A DNA stretch of 64,000 bases. It comes from Candidatus Finniella inopinata (GTDB taxonomy: Bacteria > Pseudomonadota > Alphaproteobacteria > Paracaedibacterales > CAIULA01). The stretch spans positions 151,904 through 215,903 of the forward strand of contig NZ_SCFB01000006.1 of assembly GCF_004210305.1 (NCBI RefSeq). The letters run 5' to 3'. Shown in pieces: positions 28,170 through 37,992 of the stretch; the stretch's first letter is position 1, and each line of letters starts with the position of its first letter. Made by a program: the position numbers and the translations under genes. The notes below the pieces were generated by a model that made no database searches, was not told the DNA's origin, and saw only the letters and a program-made list of their open reading frames with translations.

Positions 28170-29624
28170 CATGGCGATTGCACTGACATCTCCTCAGCCT
28201 AGTTTTTAAAATTACGGTTTCTGCTATTTCCCAAACTTTTGTAGATTGATTTGATTTTGTAGGTTTTGAGAGATCTACTTCCTGTTTTTTTTATTTTTAG
28301 ACACTATCCTCCCCTTTAAAAGACTTACCGTTTATATCAGTCAATCCGCTCAAACGCGCTTTAAATTGTGGTCAGCGGTTAGAATTTTCAATAAGTATTT
28401 GTTGTCCCAGCCTGCTACCTTCCGTCGACAGCTCACCCCTCGTTTATTCGTTTTTTCTTGCTTGAGTAGATTCAAAGCAATACGTCTCATGACAGCCAAA
28501 TTCTTGGCCGCGTGGCCAACATGCACCTGGTTATGGTCTTCCCTAAAACCTACATCCAAAGACCAGTGCAGGTTAATTTCTATGTTCCAGTGTTTTCTGA
28601 CAGCAACCATAAACTGATCAATATTTTCATAGGCTAAACTTGTTAGAAAGTAGCGGGTACTACGCTCAACCTGATTATTAGTTGTGCGTGTTGTTTCAAG
28701 CATGCCAACACCCTTTAACCCAGGCCAACGAAGTTGAAATACTGCCGGATCGCGTGCTGATACTAATGTATAGCGACGTGTTTCTATGCGACCATGATCA
28801 TGGATCTTCTCTACTTTCCGTCGATTAAGCATCTTCTTGTACTGACGTGATTCTCCTATATGGAAAATTGCCTTGACCATTTCATGAAGCTTCGGTTGAT
28901 TATCTTTTAGAGCTAATACGTAGTCTGCACCTTGAATTAAGATCTCTTCAGCAATTGACTGCTGACAACCCATGGCGTCAATGGTGACTGTACTACCAGT
29001 AACATCAATCATCTTGAGTAATTTTGGAATGGCTGTAATTTCATTGGATTTTTCATCCGTTTTAACTTGCCCTAAAAGAAGACTTTGATTGCTTGCCCAG
29101 GCACTTACAATGTGTAGGGCTTTTTTCTCTTTTCTTCTGTTGCCAGAACCCCGTAGCGTTTTTCCATCAATAGCAATAATCTCAGAATTAACATCGATAG
29201 AGAGTGACTTGATCCATGCATAAAAGCAGGATTCAAATTGCTCTGGGTCAAGTATGGAAAACACACGGCCAAAAGTATCATGAGATGGCACACCATTAGG
29301 CAGCTCGAGAAATGTTGATAACCAATCGTATTTGGCTTTGCCAAATTCACTAATATCAACCCAGTTATCAGCGCCACAAATTGTGGCCAATATTGTTATT
29401 ACCAAGATATCGTGCAATTTGTGAAGCTTGTTGTGGTTATCAATACGAGGATCGGCAAGAGGTTCAAAATGTTTGAGGAAAGTATCTGATAACTGCATCC
29501 CTGTTTCCTTTTTCTTTATTGAGAAAAAAGAATAATAACAACGGATAGAACAGCAGAAAAGCCGAATAAAAAATTAGGAAATAATTTTTAGAATACTAAA
29601 CTAATTTTCAGTGCAATCGCCATG
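28170..29624 (-). mobile_element. ISAs1-family insertion sequence
   Basis: 1455 bp with perfect 17-bp inverted ends CATGGCGATTGCACTGA. It is flanked by the 10-bp duplication GCTAAATAGG at 28160-28169 and 29625-29634. The transposase is intact. The perfect duplication and ends point to a recent insertion. Confidence 0.96.
28350..29498 (-). CDS. ISAs1-family transposase
   Basis: 382 residues, full length for the family (H-repeat-like DDE transposases). N-terminal block: FLKHFEPLADPRIDNHNKLH. Catalytic region: SEIIAIDGKTLRGSGNRR (first Asp), GSTVTIDAMGCQQSIAEEI (second Asp) and IEINLHWSLDVGFREDHNQV (Glu region). Start ATG with a run of A/G-rich sequence upstream. Frame intact, so probably active. 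Confidence 0.95.
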   Translation of the reverse strand: MQLSDTFLKHFEPLADPRIDNHNKLHKLHDILVITILATICGADNWVDISEFGKAKYDWLSTFLELPNGVPSHDTFGRVFSILDPEQFESCFYAWIKSLSIDVNSEIIAIDGKTLRGSGNRRKEKKALHIVSAWASNQSLLLGQVKTDEKSNEITAIPKLLKMIDVTGSTVTIDAMGCQQSIAEEILIQGADYVLALKDNQPKLHEMVKAIFHIGESRQYKKMLNRRKVEKIHDHGRIETRRYTLVSARDPAVFQLRWPGLKGVGMLETTRTTNNQVERSTRYFLTSLAYENIDQFMVAVRKHWNIEINLHWSLDVGFREDHNQVHVGHAAKNLAVMRRIALNLLKQEKTNKRGVSCRRKVAGWDNKYLLKILTADHNLKRV

Positions 29625-29946
29625 GCTAAATAGGGGCGTTACGAAACCAAAAAAGTAGAGAGTGTTGCCTGGATATGATCTCGCCAACTCTTGAATGTGG
29701 TCAAGTGTTGCGTAAGCCCCTTCACCATACAAAGCCTTTAAAAAAGATTTCCCACAGCCATTCGCAGGGTTATTGATAAAGTGAACTGTTCTTCCATCAT
29801 CATAATGACGACGATAAGAAAAGTGATCAAAGTCCAACCCGTCAAACATATTCTGGCAAATAGCCTGGACAGCGTCCTGGGCAGAGAAGGAAAAGAAATC
29901 GTCGGTTATATGGATCTTTTTTATGTTCATCTGATTTAGCTATAAA

Positions 29947-30783
29947 TTATCGACGCGTTAAGGTTGAGAAAAGTTCCAATAATTCATCCGTACTTTTACA
30001 CTTTGATTTCATCTTTGCACTGTAAATATGGTTTTCAACTGTAGGGGGAGAAATCAGCAAATTCTTGGCTGCTTCTTTAAAAGTCTTTCCTGTGCCCAAC
30101 TGTTTTAAAGACGCGGCTTCTTGGCCAGTCAAGCTTAAGTTGATTTTCTTGTTGTTTTTAAAATCATAACCAACATATTGCATTCGATCAAAGCGTTGAT
30201 TCGGGGATTGGTAAGTTGAAAGGGGCGCAATCAGAACGGGATTCTTTTTCGCAGCTTCAATAAGATTGTGTCCTTCGTCTCTAAAATATTTAATGAAGCT
30301 TTGCAAAATAACCATGTTCTGAACACAAAAGTTGCAAAAATTACTATTATGAAAATTGCTGCCAAAACCGGCTAGTTCGACATGATCGCTATGGCGTTCA
30401 ACAAAATAGATTCTATTTCCAATTTGGAAAGATTGGGTAAGCTCTAAGGCCTTTCTATGCTTTAGTGTGGTAGGCAATTGATCTAGCAGGGAATACTCAG
30501 CTGTCCTGAAACCAAATAACTTTTTTTGACTATGATATAGTTTTCTTAAGGCATCTAAATCGTCGGGTTGCAAATAAATTCCTTCCGCGAAATACCTTTG
30601 AAGAAAGCTTTTTCTAAGGCCATCGCCCTGATCATTTATAAGAATAAGAGACCTTCCGTCATCATAATAATGATGGTAGTCAAAATAATCAAAATTCAGC
30701 TCATCAAACATGTACTGACAAATAGCCTGAACAGCGTTCTGTGCGCTTAGCATAATGGATTTATCTGGCAGAAGTATTTTCAC
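29947..30783 (-). CDS. LuxR-type regulator, type A, second copy (A2)
   Basis: 278 residues from GTG. Starts MKILLPDKSIMLSAQNAVQA and carries the type A helix-turn-helix (LTGQEAASLKQLGTGKTFKE; SPPTVENHIYSAKMKSK). The central sensor region is the most diverged of the three type A copies (FGFRTAEYSLLDQLPTTLKH). It stops 16 bases before the start of B2, so A2 and B2 form a two-gene unit. Confidence 0.85.
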   Translation of the reverse strand: MKILLPDKSIMLSAQNAVQAICQYMFDELNFDYFDYHHYYDDGRSLILINDQGDGLRKSFLQRYFAEGIYLQPDDLDALRKLYHSQKKLFGFRTAEYSLLDQLPTTLKHRKALELTQSFQIGNRIYFVERHSDHVELAGFGSNFHNSNFCNFCVQNMVILQSFIKYFRDEGHNLIEAAKKNPVLIAPLSTYQSPNQRFDRMQYVGYDFKNNKKINLSLTGQEAASLKQLGTGKTFKEAAKNLLISPPTVENHIYSAKMKSKCKSTDELLELFSTLTRR

Positions 30784-30918
30784 GTATTCCTCAAAGGGCT
30801 TCAGGAGCTTTACCCTATCAAGGTTCGTAACAACCCTATAGTCGGTATTGTCTATAGTTGTGTGACGAAATTGTGTTAGAAATGATTAATTTTTTTCTTA
30901 ATGTCAGAGAAGCTATAC

Positions 30919-31764
30919 CTACCTACGTGCTAAGGTTGGGAAGATTTTCAACAACTCGTAAATAGTTTGAAAATCTGATCTTTTCGTCGCTTCATGAAAA
31001 TGGTTTTTAACGGCATGAAGAGAAATCCGTAAATCACTTGCTATCCCTCCAACAGTTTTCCCAGAAGCCAGCAGCTCTAAGGAATTGGCTTCTTGTTCCG
31101 TAAACTGCAAGGTGATTTTCCTCTTTTCCTTAAAATTGTAGCCTGTAAAATTCAAAAGGTTCGTTTTTGGTATTTTATAGGTTAGGCTGGGGGCAAGCAG
31201 AATAGGGTCTTCCTTTGCAGCTTCAATAAGACTTTTTGCTTGCCTTCTGAAATATTTAACAAAATTTTGAAGGACGGATAGGTTCTGGATACAAAAGTTG
31301 CAAAAAGTACCTGTCTCATGAAAAGAACTTCCGAATATAATCATATCTGTAAAGTCCTGAGAGTTCTGAAAAAAGGCAGTTTTATTCTTCCCTATATTAA
31401 AGATATGGGCAATTTCTATTTGTTTTTGATAAATTAGTTGATTAGTCAAGCCGTCAGTTAGGCTGAATTTCGGCGTCACGAAACCAAATAAATGGGAAGA
31501 GCTGTCAAAGGAGGTTATCACCTGTTCAATCTCATCAACTGAGAAATAAACCCCCTCACCATATAAAGCCTTTAGAAAGGATCCACCATTACCATCTTTA
31601 CCGGAGTTCATAAGGTGGATCGTCGTACCATCAAAATATTGACGCCGATAACCGAAATAATCAAAATTCAATTCATCAAACATATTCTGGCAAATAGCCT
31701 GGACAGCGTCCTGGACAGACAAAGCAAAGAAATCGGCAGGTATATGGATTTTTTTTCTGTTCAT
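30919..31764 (-). CDS. LuxR-type regulator, type B, first copy (B1)
   Basis: 281 residues from ATG, starting MNRKKIHIPADFFALSVQDA. The helix-turn-helix is type B: LTEQEANSLELLASGKTVGG, then ISLHAVKNHFHEATKR. This diverges from the LuxR consensus at the recognition helix, so DNA preference may differ from type A. It follows A1 by 16 bases. Confidence 0.85.
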   Translation of the reverse strand: MNRKKIHIPADFFALSVQDAVQAICQNMFDELNFDYFGYRRQYFDGTTIHLMNSGKDGNGGSFLKALYGEGVYFSVDEIEQVITSFDSSSHLFGFVTPKFSLTDGLTNQLIYQKQIEIAHIFNIGKNKTAFFQNSQDFTDMIIFGSSFHETGTFCNFCIQNLSVLQNFVKYFRRQAKSLIEAAKEDPILLAPSLTYKIPKTNLLNFTGYNFKEKRKITLQFTEQEANSLELLASGKTVGGIASDLRISLHAVKNHFHEATKRSDFQTIYELLKIFPTLARR

Positions 31765-31780
31765 TTTATTTGGCTATAAA

Positions 31781-32614
31781 TTATCTAGGCGTTAACGTTG
31801 AGAAAACCTCTAGCAATTCATTCGTGCTGTTACACTTTGATTTCATCTTTGCACTGTAGATATGATTTTCAACGGTACGGGGAGAAATTAGCAAATTTTT
31901 AGCAGCGCCCTTGAAAGTTTGCCCTTTTGATAGCTGCTGCAATGTAGCTGCCTCTTGCCCGGTAAGCCGCAGAGTAATTTTTTTCTTTTTTTTGAAATCA
32001 TATCCAACAAAATCCGCAGGGGTAGACTTTTGTGATTCCAAAGTCAGCCCAGGGGCAAGAATAATGGGGTCTTTTTTTATTATTTCGATAAGGCCTTCTG
32101 CTTCCGTTCTGAAATACTTAATGAAATTTTGAAAGACAACCAAGTGCTGGATGCAAAAATTTAAAAAAACACCTATTTCATACGAAGAACTTCCAAATGA
32201 ATTGATCTCAATATAGTCGTTAAAACGTTGGTAAAAACCAACCCTATAACCTATGTTGCATAGGTCGGCCAGTTCTATTTGTTTTCTGTAAATTGGCTCG
32301 TTAGCTAAGCCATCAGCCACACTAAATTGAGGCGTTAAAAAACCCATTAAACGTGGACTGTCTGTTCTTGTCTTTGCCGCCTCTTCAACATCCGGGGCTC
32401 TCGCATAAAGCCCTTCACCATATAAAGCCTTTAAATAAGTTCTGCCGTGATCATTCGCGTCGCTATTGACAAGGTGGATTGTGGCGCCGTCGTTATAGTG
32501 TCGTCGATAAGAGAAATGATTAAAATTCAGCTGATCAAACATATACTGACAGATCCCCTGGACAGCGTCCTGTACACTTAGCATGATGGAGTTATCTGGC
32601 AAATGTATTTTCAT
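31781..32614 (-). CDS. LuxR-type regulator, type A, first copy (A1)
   Basis: 277 residues from ATG, starting MKIHLPDNSIMLSVQDAVQG. Helix-turn-helix: LTGQEAATLQQLSKGQTFKG; SPRTVENHIYSAKMKSK. Very close to A3 across the whole length. First gene of the array, with a dyad element about 60 bases upstream (32673-32693). No luxI-type synthase is present in the window, so any signal must come from elsewhere or not be an acyl-homoserine lactone. Confidence 0.87.
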   Translation of the reverse strand: MKIHLPDNSIMLSVQDAVQGICQYMFDQLNFNHFSYRRHYNDGATIHLVNSDANDHGRTYLKALYGEGLYARAPDVEEAAKTRTDSPRLMGFLTPQFSVADGLANEPIYRKQIELADLCNIGYRVGFYQRFNDYIEINSFGSSSYEIGVFLNFCIQHLVVFQNFIKYFRTEAEGLIEIIKKDPIILAPGLTLESQKSTPADFVGYDFKKKKKITLRLTGQEAATLQQLSKGQTFKGAAKNLLISPRTVENHIYSAKMKSKCNSTNELLEVFSTLTPR

Positions 32615-32672
32615 CTATCCCTCAAAGGCCTTCAGAAACCCCACCCTATCGGGGTACACGCAAAATATATAG

Positions 32673-32693
32673 TTACTATAATGTTTATAGTAA
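32673..32693 (-). promoter_or_regulatory. Dyad element upstream of the LuxR array
   Basis: Perfect 9-bp arms TTACTATAA and TTATAGTAA with a 3-bp spacer, centred about 70 bases before the A1 start. Size and symmetry resemble operators of LuxR-type dimers. Partial relatives (CTATAG-rich sequence) occur upstream of A2 (about 30835-30862) and A3 (about 27530-27550). A binding role is inferred. Confidence 0.5.
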
Positions 32694-32750
32694 TGCCATG
32701 AAATTGCGCGGAAGATAATTATTATTTCTTACTTCGATGAAGAAAAAATT

Positions 32751-33524
32751 CTAGAGGGGATTATCCGAGTTATGACAATACTCTTTTAAAGTTACCTGAG
32801 CATGCTGACCTGCCAATGGAGATGGAAAGGCTAATTTTAGTTTTTTGGCAAAAGCCATTTTACCACGGGGCGCATAAATCTGCTTTGTGGCCTCGATGTA
32901 AATAAGACCACTGAATTTTTGCAAACAATGACGTCCAACGTATTCCCATAATGGGATGGTCATGGAAAAAAACCCAGAACAAGATGGAGGTCGATATAGG
33001 CTGCGTCTGAAGGTAACGGGCGTTAATAAGTGATTCCTTAAAAGTTTTGATAGCTGAGTCATGGTATAGGGGCGCCCAAATCCAAATGGATTGTTATCGG
33101 CACAAGCCCATAAACCACGTCGGTTCGGCGCCACAAATAGGATTCGCCCCTCTGGTTTTAAAACGCGCCAGGCGTCTTGTAAAAAATCGTCAACACTGTG
33201 ACAATTTTCTAAGCCATGGACACATAGAATGCGGTCGATGGTTTGATCGGCTAGAGGAAGAAGGTTTTCATCTACCAAGGCAGACAAGGTTGGCCTAAAG
33301 GGTGGCCATTTTAAAACTCCTTGCTGCGCTGGCATAAAAAAGTAGACATCATTAAGGTCGCTATTCTCAGCCTCTAAAAAAGGCGGGGCATAGCCAAATC
33401 CCAAAACGACTTGATTTTTATAATTTGGCCATATTGTTGAGATTGTCTTCTTAATATCTTTTTGCACCACAGTCCCCAAAGACGATGCATAGAAGTCGCG
33501 TAAGTCAATTACATCTGTGGTCAT
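32751..33524 (-). CDS. Class I SAM-dependent methyltransferase (Methyltransf_11-like)
   Basis: 257 residues. Core motifs: VVLGFGYAPPFLEAE (motif I, diverged Gly pattern), LPLADQTIDRILCVHGLENC (motif II region) and AWRVLKPEGRILFVAPNRRG (post-motif helix and strand). This protein family is common beside hydroxyacylglutathione hydrolase genes in alphaproteobacteria; no such gene is here. RBS AGGAAAA before the ATG. Divergent from mreB. Substrate unknown. Confidence 0.82.
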   Translation of the reverse strand: MTTDVIDLRDFYASSLGTVVQKDIKKTISTIWPNYKNQVVLGFGYAPPFLEAENSDLNDVYFFMPAQQGVLKWPPFRPTLSALVDENLLPLADQTIDRILCVHGLENCHSVDDFLQDAWRVLKPEGRILFVAPNRRGLWACADNNPFGFGRPYTMTQLSKLLRNHLLTPVTFRRSLYRPPSCSGFFSMTIPLWEYVGRHCLQKFSGLIYIEATKQIYAPRGKMAFAKKLKLAFPSPLAGQHAQVTLKEYCHNSDNPL

Positions 33525-33549
33525 TATGATTTTCCTATTACATGCTTGA

Positions 33550-34656
<1,107 letters not shown>

Positions 34657-34670
34657 GACTGTCATAAAAA

Positions 34671-35573
34671 ATGCTCCTCTCCTTTCTTGGTTTAAAAGCA
34701 AGCGGTCTTCGGCGAAGTCAGGCTTTCTTTATCTTTTTGGGAAAGTTTTTCAGGCATTCCTTCAAGAATTTGCATCGTTTCATGATCGGCTTTGTGCTTT
34801 TGGTCGTGTTTGTTGTGCTTTTGTTCAACAGACAAAATGCTTACCTACAAAATTGCCAACGATGGCTTTCTGACTTGACGGTCACAAGTTTGTATTACGT
34901 GCAGGCTCCCTTTACATCCATCAAAAATTATTGGCATACGCACACAAGTTTGCAGCACCAGATTCAGACTTTAACCCTGGAAAACCAACAGTTACGAATG
35001 CTTCAGCATCAGGCTTTAAGCTATCAAAGGGAAAATGAGGCTTTGCGGAAATTGGTGAATGCTTTACCCGCCTACAAACAAGAGTTTATAACCACACGCG
35101 TTCTCGGTATGCCCACAGATGCTTTCTCAACGTTGGCAATTGAAGTGGACTCGGGCAGTCACTTGGTCAAGAATCAGGTGGTTATAGCGGCCGAGGGGGT
35201 GGTTGGTCGTCTTTACCAAATTGGCACGACAACAGCGCGCGTTTTATTAATAACAGACAGTCGTTCCAAAATTCCCGCCCGCATAGCCACAACAGGCGAG
35301 CATGTAATTTTAAGCGGGCAAAACAATTCGGATCTGAAAGTCTTGCATACAGCCGCCTCGGCAACACCGAACACTCAACCAAAAGTGGGGGATCTATTAG
35401 TGACGTCTGGGTTTGGAGGGGTTTATCCGCCCGGCTTACCAGTGGCGCGCATTTCATCCGTGAGTGAATCGCCCGTTAATGGGGAATCCTTTACCGCCCG
35501 CGTTCTAGCGGATGCCCACAATCTTGATTATGTAAGTGTTTTAAAGGCAGTCATCCCGGAGGAGGGCAAATAA
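34671..35573 (+). CDS. mreC: Rod-shape protein MreC
   Basis: 300 residues. One transmembrane segment (FMIGFVLLVVFVVLLF, about residues 38-53) is followed by a periplasmic coiled coil (about 95-125, HQIQTLTLENQQLRMLQHQA). Then come the MreC beta domains with GRLYQIGTTTARVLLITD and GDLLVTSGFGGVYPPGLPV. It links MreB to the elongasome. Ends 11 bases before the convergent murB. Confidence 0.95.
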   Translation: MLLSFLGLKASGLRRSQAFFIFLGKFFRHSFKNLHRFMIGFVLLVVFVVLLFNRQNAYLQNCQRWLSDLTVTSLYYVQAPFTSIKNYWHTHTSLQHQIQTLTLENQQLRMLQHQALSYQRENEALRKLVNALPAYKQEFITTRVLGMPTDAFSTLAIEVDSGSHLVKNQVVIAAEGVVGRLYQIGTTTARVLLITDSRSKIPARIATTGEHVILSGQNNSDLKVLHTAASATPNTQPKVGDLLVTSGFGGVYPPGLPVARISSVSESPVNGESFTARVLADAHNLDYVSVLKAVIPEEGK

Positions 35574-35584
35574 GATATTTCTTG

Positions 35585-36484
35585 TTAACCCAGCCGGATG
35601 ATTTCCCATTCCAACATAATGCCGGTTTGATCATAAACACGCTTTTGAACGGTGTTCCCCAATTGTTCTAAATCAGCCGCACTGGCCGCATCCAAGTTCA
35701 GCAGAAAATTACAATGTTTCTCTGAAACTTGGGCGTCCCCAATCTTAAGACCTCGACAACCGGCTTGATCAATCAATTGCCAGGCTTTTAATCCATCAGG
35801 GGGATTTTTAAAGGTGCTGCCACCTGTTCGACCCCGAATGGGTTGGCTTTTTTCACGTTCTGACAAAAAGGCATCCAGTGTTAATTGAATATCAGGCGAT
35901 GGCTTGGGATCACACAAAAAGGCGGCCTTTGTGACGATCACACCTTCTGGCAGATGACCTTCGCGATAGGTCATGTTTAATGCGTGGGCGGCGATGCGCT
36001 CCACCTTACCCTGAGGGGTAACCCATTCGACCCATTGCAGGCGGTCCTTGACCTCGTGACCATAGGCACCGGCGTTCATGGCAATGGCCCCTCCGATTGT
36101 GCCGGGAATCCCCACCAAAAACTCTAACCCCGACAGGGCCCATTGACAGGTGGTCAAGGCCACGGTTCGATCCAGACAGCCCGCCCCTAAGATAACCAGA
36201 TTCCCTTGTTGTTCAATGGTCGCAAAGGTCCGACCCAATCGAATGACGCAACCTGGCAGACCTGCATCTGCGACCAGAACATTAGACCCTGCCCCCAAAG
36301 GATAACAGGACAGATTGGATGGTTTTTGACTTAAAAACTGACACAAATCCTCAAGGTCAGCTGGCTTAAAAATAACCTCCGCTGGCCCACCAACCCGAAA
36401 CCACGTGGATTGCGACAACGGAACGTCAAATTCGTATCGACCCCGCACAGCGGGAAGACTGGGTAAAGAAGACAGTTTTATCAA
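35585..36484 (-). CDS. murB: UDP-N-acetylenolpyruvoylglucosamine reductase
   Basis: 299 residues. FAD-binding block YPLGAGSNVLVADAG and FLVGIPGTIGGAIAMNAGAYG. The catalytic Ser lies in GGSTFKNPP, the type I MurB loop. Overlaps the murC stop by 4 bases. ddl, ftsQ, ftsA and ftsZ, which normally follow in this phylum, are absent downstream; convergent mreC is there instead. Confidence 0.97.
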   Translation of the reverse strand: MIKLSSLPSLPAVRGRYEFDVPLSQSTWFRVGGPAEVIFKPADLEDLCQFLSQKPSNLSCYPLGAGSNVLVADAGLPGCVIRLGRTFATIEQQGNLVILGAGCLDRTVALTTCQWALSGLEFLVGIPGTIGGAIAMNAGAYGHEVKDRLQWVEWVTPQGKVERIAAHALNMTYREGHLPEGVIVTKAAFLCDPKPSPDIQLTLDAFLSEREKSQPIRGRTGGSTFKNPPDGLKAWQLIDQAGCRGLKIGDAQVSEKHCNFLLNLDAASAADLEQLGNTVQKRVYDQTGIMLEWEIIRLG

Positions 36485-37962
36485 ACAACTTGTTCCTGCT
36501 TTAAAACAGGGCCGTTCAAATTAGCCAACTGCGCCGGTAACGCCGCAGCCCATTGGGTGATGTTACCCGCCCCCAAACACAAAACCATATCCCCCGGCGC
36601 CACCACCATTTGCAAAAGACGGGCTAATTCGTCCGGATTATAAAACAGCGTGGTAGAGACATTATTCTTCTTGAGGGCTTCGGCCAAATGTTCCGAGGTT
36701 GCCCCTGGAATAGGGTCCTCATTGGCGGTATAAACCGGGGCCAGCATAACGTGATGGGCCCCATCAAAACACTGGCTAAACTCTTCAAACAAATGATGCA
36801 AACGGCTATACCGATGCGGTTGCATTACCACCCAAATTCGCCCCTGATCTGATTTCGTAGCTTGTTTGGCAGCCTCAATCACTGTTTTAATTTCAACAGG
36901 GTGATGGGCATAGTCATCAATAACGGTCACGCCATTAACGGTACCTGTGTGGGTGAATCGTCTTTTAACGCCTTTAAAGGTGTCAAACGCCTGACGAATA
37001 ACCCCCTCATCAAGGCCCAGTTCATCAGCAATGGCAATAACCGACAAGATATTTTGAACATTGTGACGGCCAACCATGGGCAAAAACAGGTCTTTTATTT
37101 TGCGAGGCAGGGGCGTTACTGTCTTATCTGTTGTTTGTAAAGCAGCCTGCAGGGGCAAGGGTCGTGCCATTTCCACATCAAAGGTGGTCCCCTTGGCGGT
37201 TTGGCGCAAGTTTACAGCCCGCACCATGGCGGTTTCAGCAAAGCCATATGTCACAAAGCGACGATCATTTATACGGGGTAATAAGGCCATAACGGCAGGA
37301 TGGTCTGCACATAAAATTGCCAGACCATAAAAAGGAATGTTTGATATGAATTTCAAAAAGGCTTGGTTTAAAACATCAACCGTTCCATAAAACTCCATAT
37401 GCTCTGGGTCAATATTGGTCACAACACCAATTGTAGCGGGCAATTTGGTAAAACTGCCATCAGACTCATCCGCCTCAACAACAGCCCATTCCCCAGTTCC
37501 CAGACGCGCATTCGTGTTATAGGCATTAATAATCCCCCCATTAATGACCGTAGGGTCGATGCCCGCAGCATCCAGCAAAGCAGCTGCCATGGATGTAGTT
37601 GTTGTTTTTCCGTGGGTACCAGAAATGGCTATTGATTTTTTCAAACGCATCAACTCAGCCAGCATCTCAGCCCGTTGAATAACGGGAATGCCAATTTTAC
37701 GCGCCGCTAAAACCTCGGGGTTGTCCGCCCGCACCGCAGAGGACACAACCACAACTTGTGCCCCTTCGATATTTTGAGGCCGGTGGCCAATAACCACGTC
37801 AATCCCAATCGACTGCAAACGGTGGATATTATAGTTATCGGCAATGTCACTGCCCTTAACCCGATAGCCCAAATTGTGCAAGACTTCGGCAATGCCGCTC
37901 ATCCCAATGCCACCGATTCCAATAAAATGAAGATGTTGTACTTTAAAGGCAGGTATATGCAT
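36481..37962 (-). CDS. murC: UDP-N-acetylmuramate-L-alanine ligase
   Basis: Start set at the ATG of MHIPAFKVQHLHFIGIGG (37962), which fits the family's N-terminus; a TTG four codons upstream is also open. 493 residues. FIGIGGIGMSGIAEVLHNLG is the UDP-binding Rossmann block. ATP loop SGTHGKTTTT lies at about residues 114-123. The ligase C-domain has YAHHPVEIKTVIEA. It adds L-Ala to UDP-MurNAc. Confidence 0.96.
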   Translation of the reverse strand: MHIPAFKVQHLHFIGIGGIGMSGIAEVLHNLGYRVKGSDIADNYNIHRLQSIGIDVVIGHRPQNIEGAQVVVVSSAVRADNPEVLAARKIGIPVIQRAEMLAELMRLKKSIAISGTHGKTTTTSMAAALLDAAGIDPTVINGGIINAYNTNARLGTGEWAVVEADESDGSFTKLPATIGVVTNIDPEHMEFYGTVDVLNQAFLKFISNIPFYGLAILCADHPAVMALLPRINDRRFVTYGFAETAMVRAVNLRQTAKGTTFDVEMARPLPLQAALQTTDKTVTPLPRKIKDLFLPMVGRHNVQNILSVIAIADELGLDEGVIRQAFDTFKGVKRRFTHTGTVNGVTVIDDYAHHPVEIKTVIEAAKQATKSDQGRIWVVMQPHRYSRLHHLFEEFSQCFDGAHHVMLAPVYTANEDPIPGATSEHLAEALKKNNVSTTLFYNPDELARLLQMVVAPGDMVLCLGAGNITQWAAALPAQLANLNGPVLKQEQVV

Positions 37963-37992
37963 AAACGGCGTCAAGATAATGTAAAGTTAATA

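Larger units (their letters stand above)
27620..29930 (-). pseudogene. LuxR-type regulator, type B, second copy (B2), split by ISAs1 element
   Basis: The 5' part is 29930-29625 and the 3' part 28159-27620. Removing the IS and one 10-bp target copy gives 846 bases in frame, a 281-residue protein, exactly the length of paralogue B1. The join reads FVTPLF-SATDTLMKHPTYRKQ, matching B1 (FVTPKFSLTDGLTN). The N-terminal half alone ends shortly after the insertion. The C-terminal half retains the helix-turn-helix (LTEQEANSLELLASGKT) and could be made from an internal start (28189), but without the sensor domain. Confidence 0.9.

Noticed and set aside
26656-32614. A complete acyl-homoserine-lactone quorum system
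   Set aside because: No LuxI-type synthase is in the window, and the sensor halves match autoinducer-binding domains only loosely by eye.
37963-37974. TTG start four codons upstream for murC
   Set aside because: No ribosome site, and the ATG at 37962 gives the usual distance to the FIGIGG motif.
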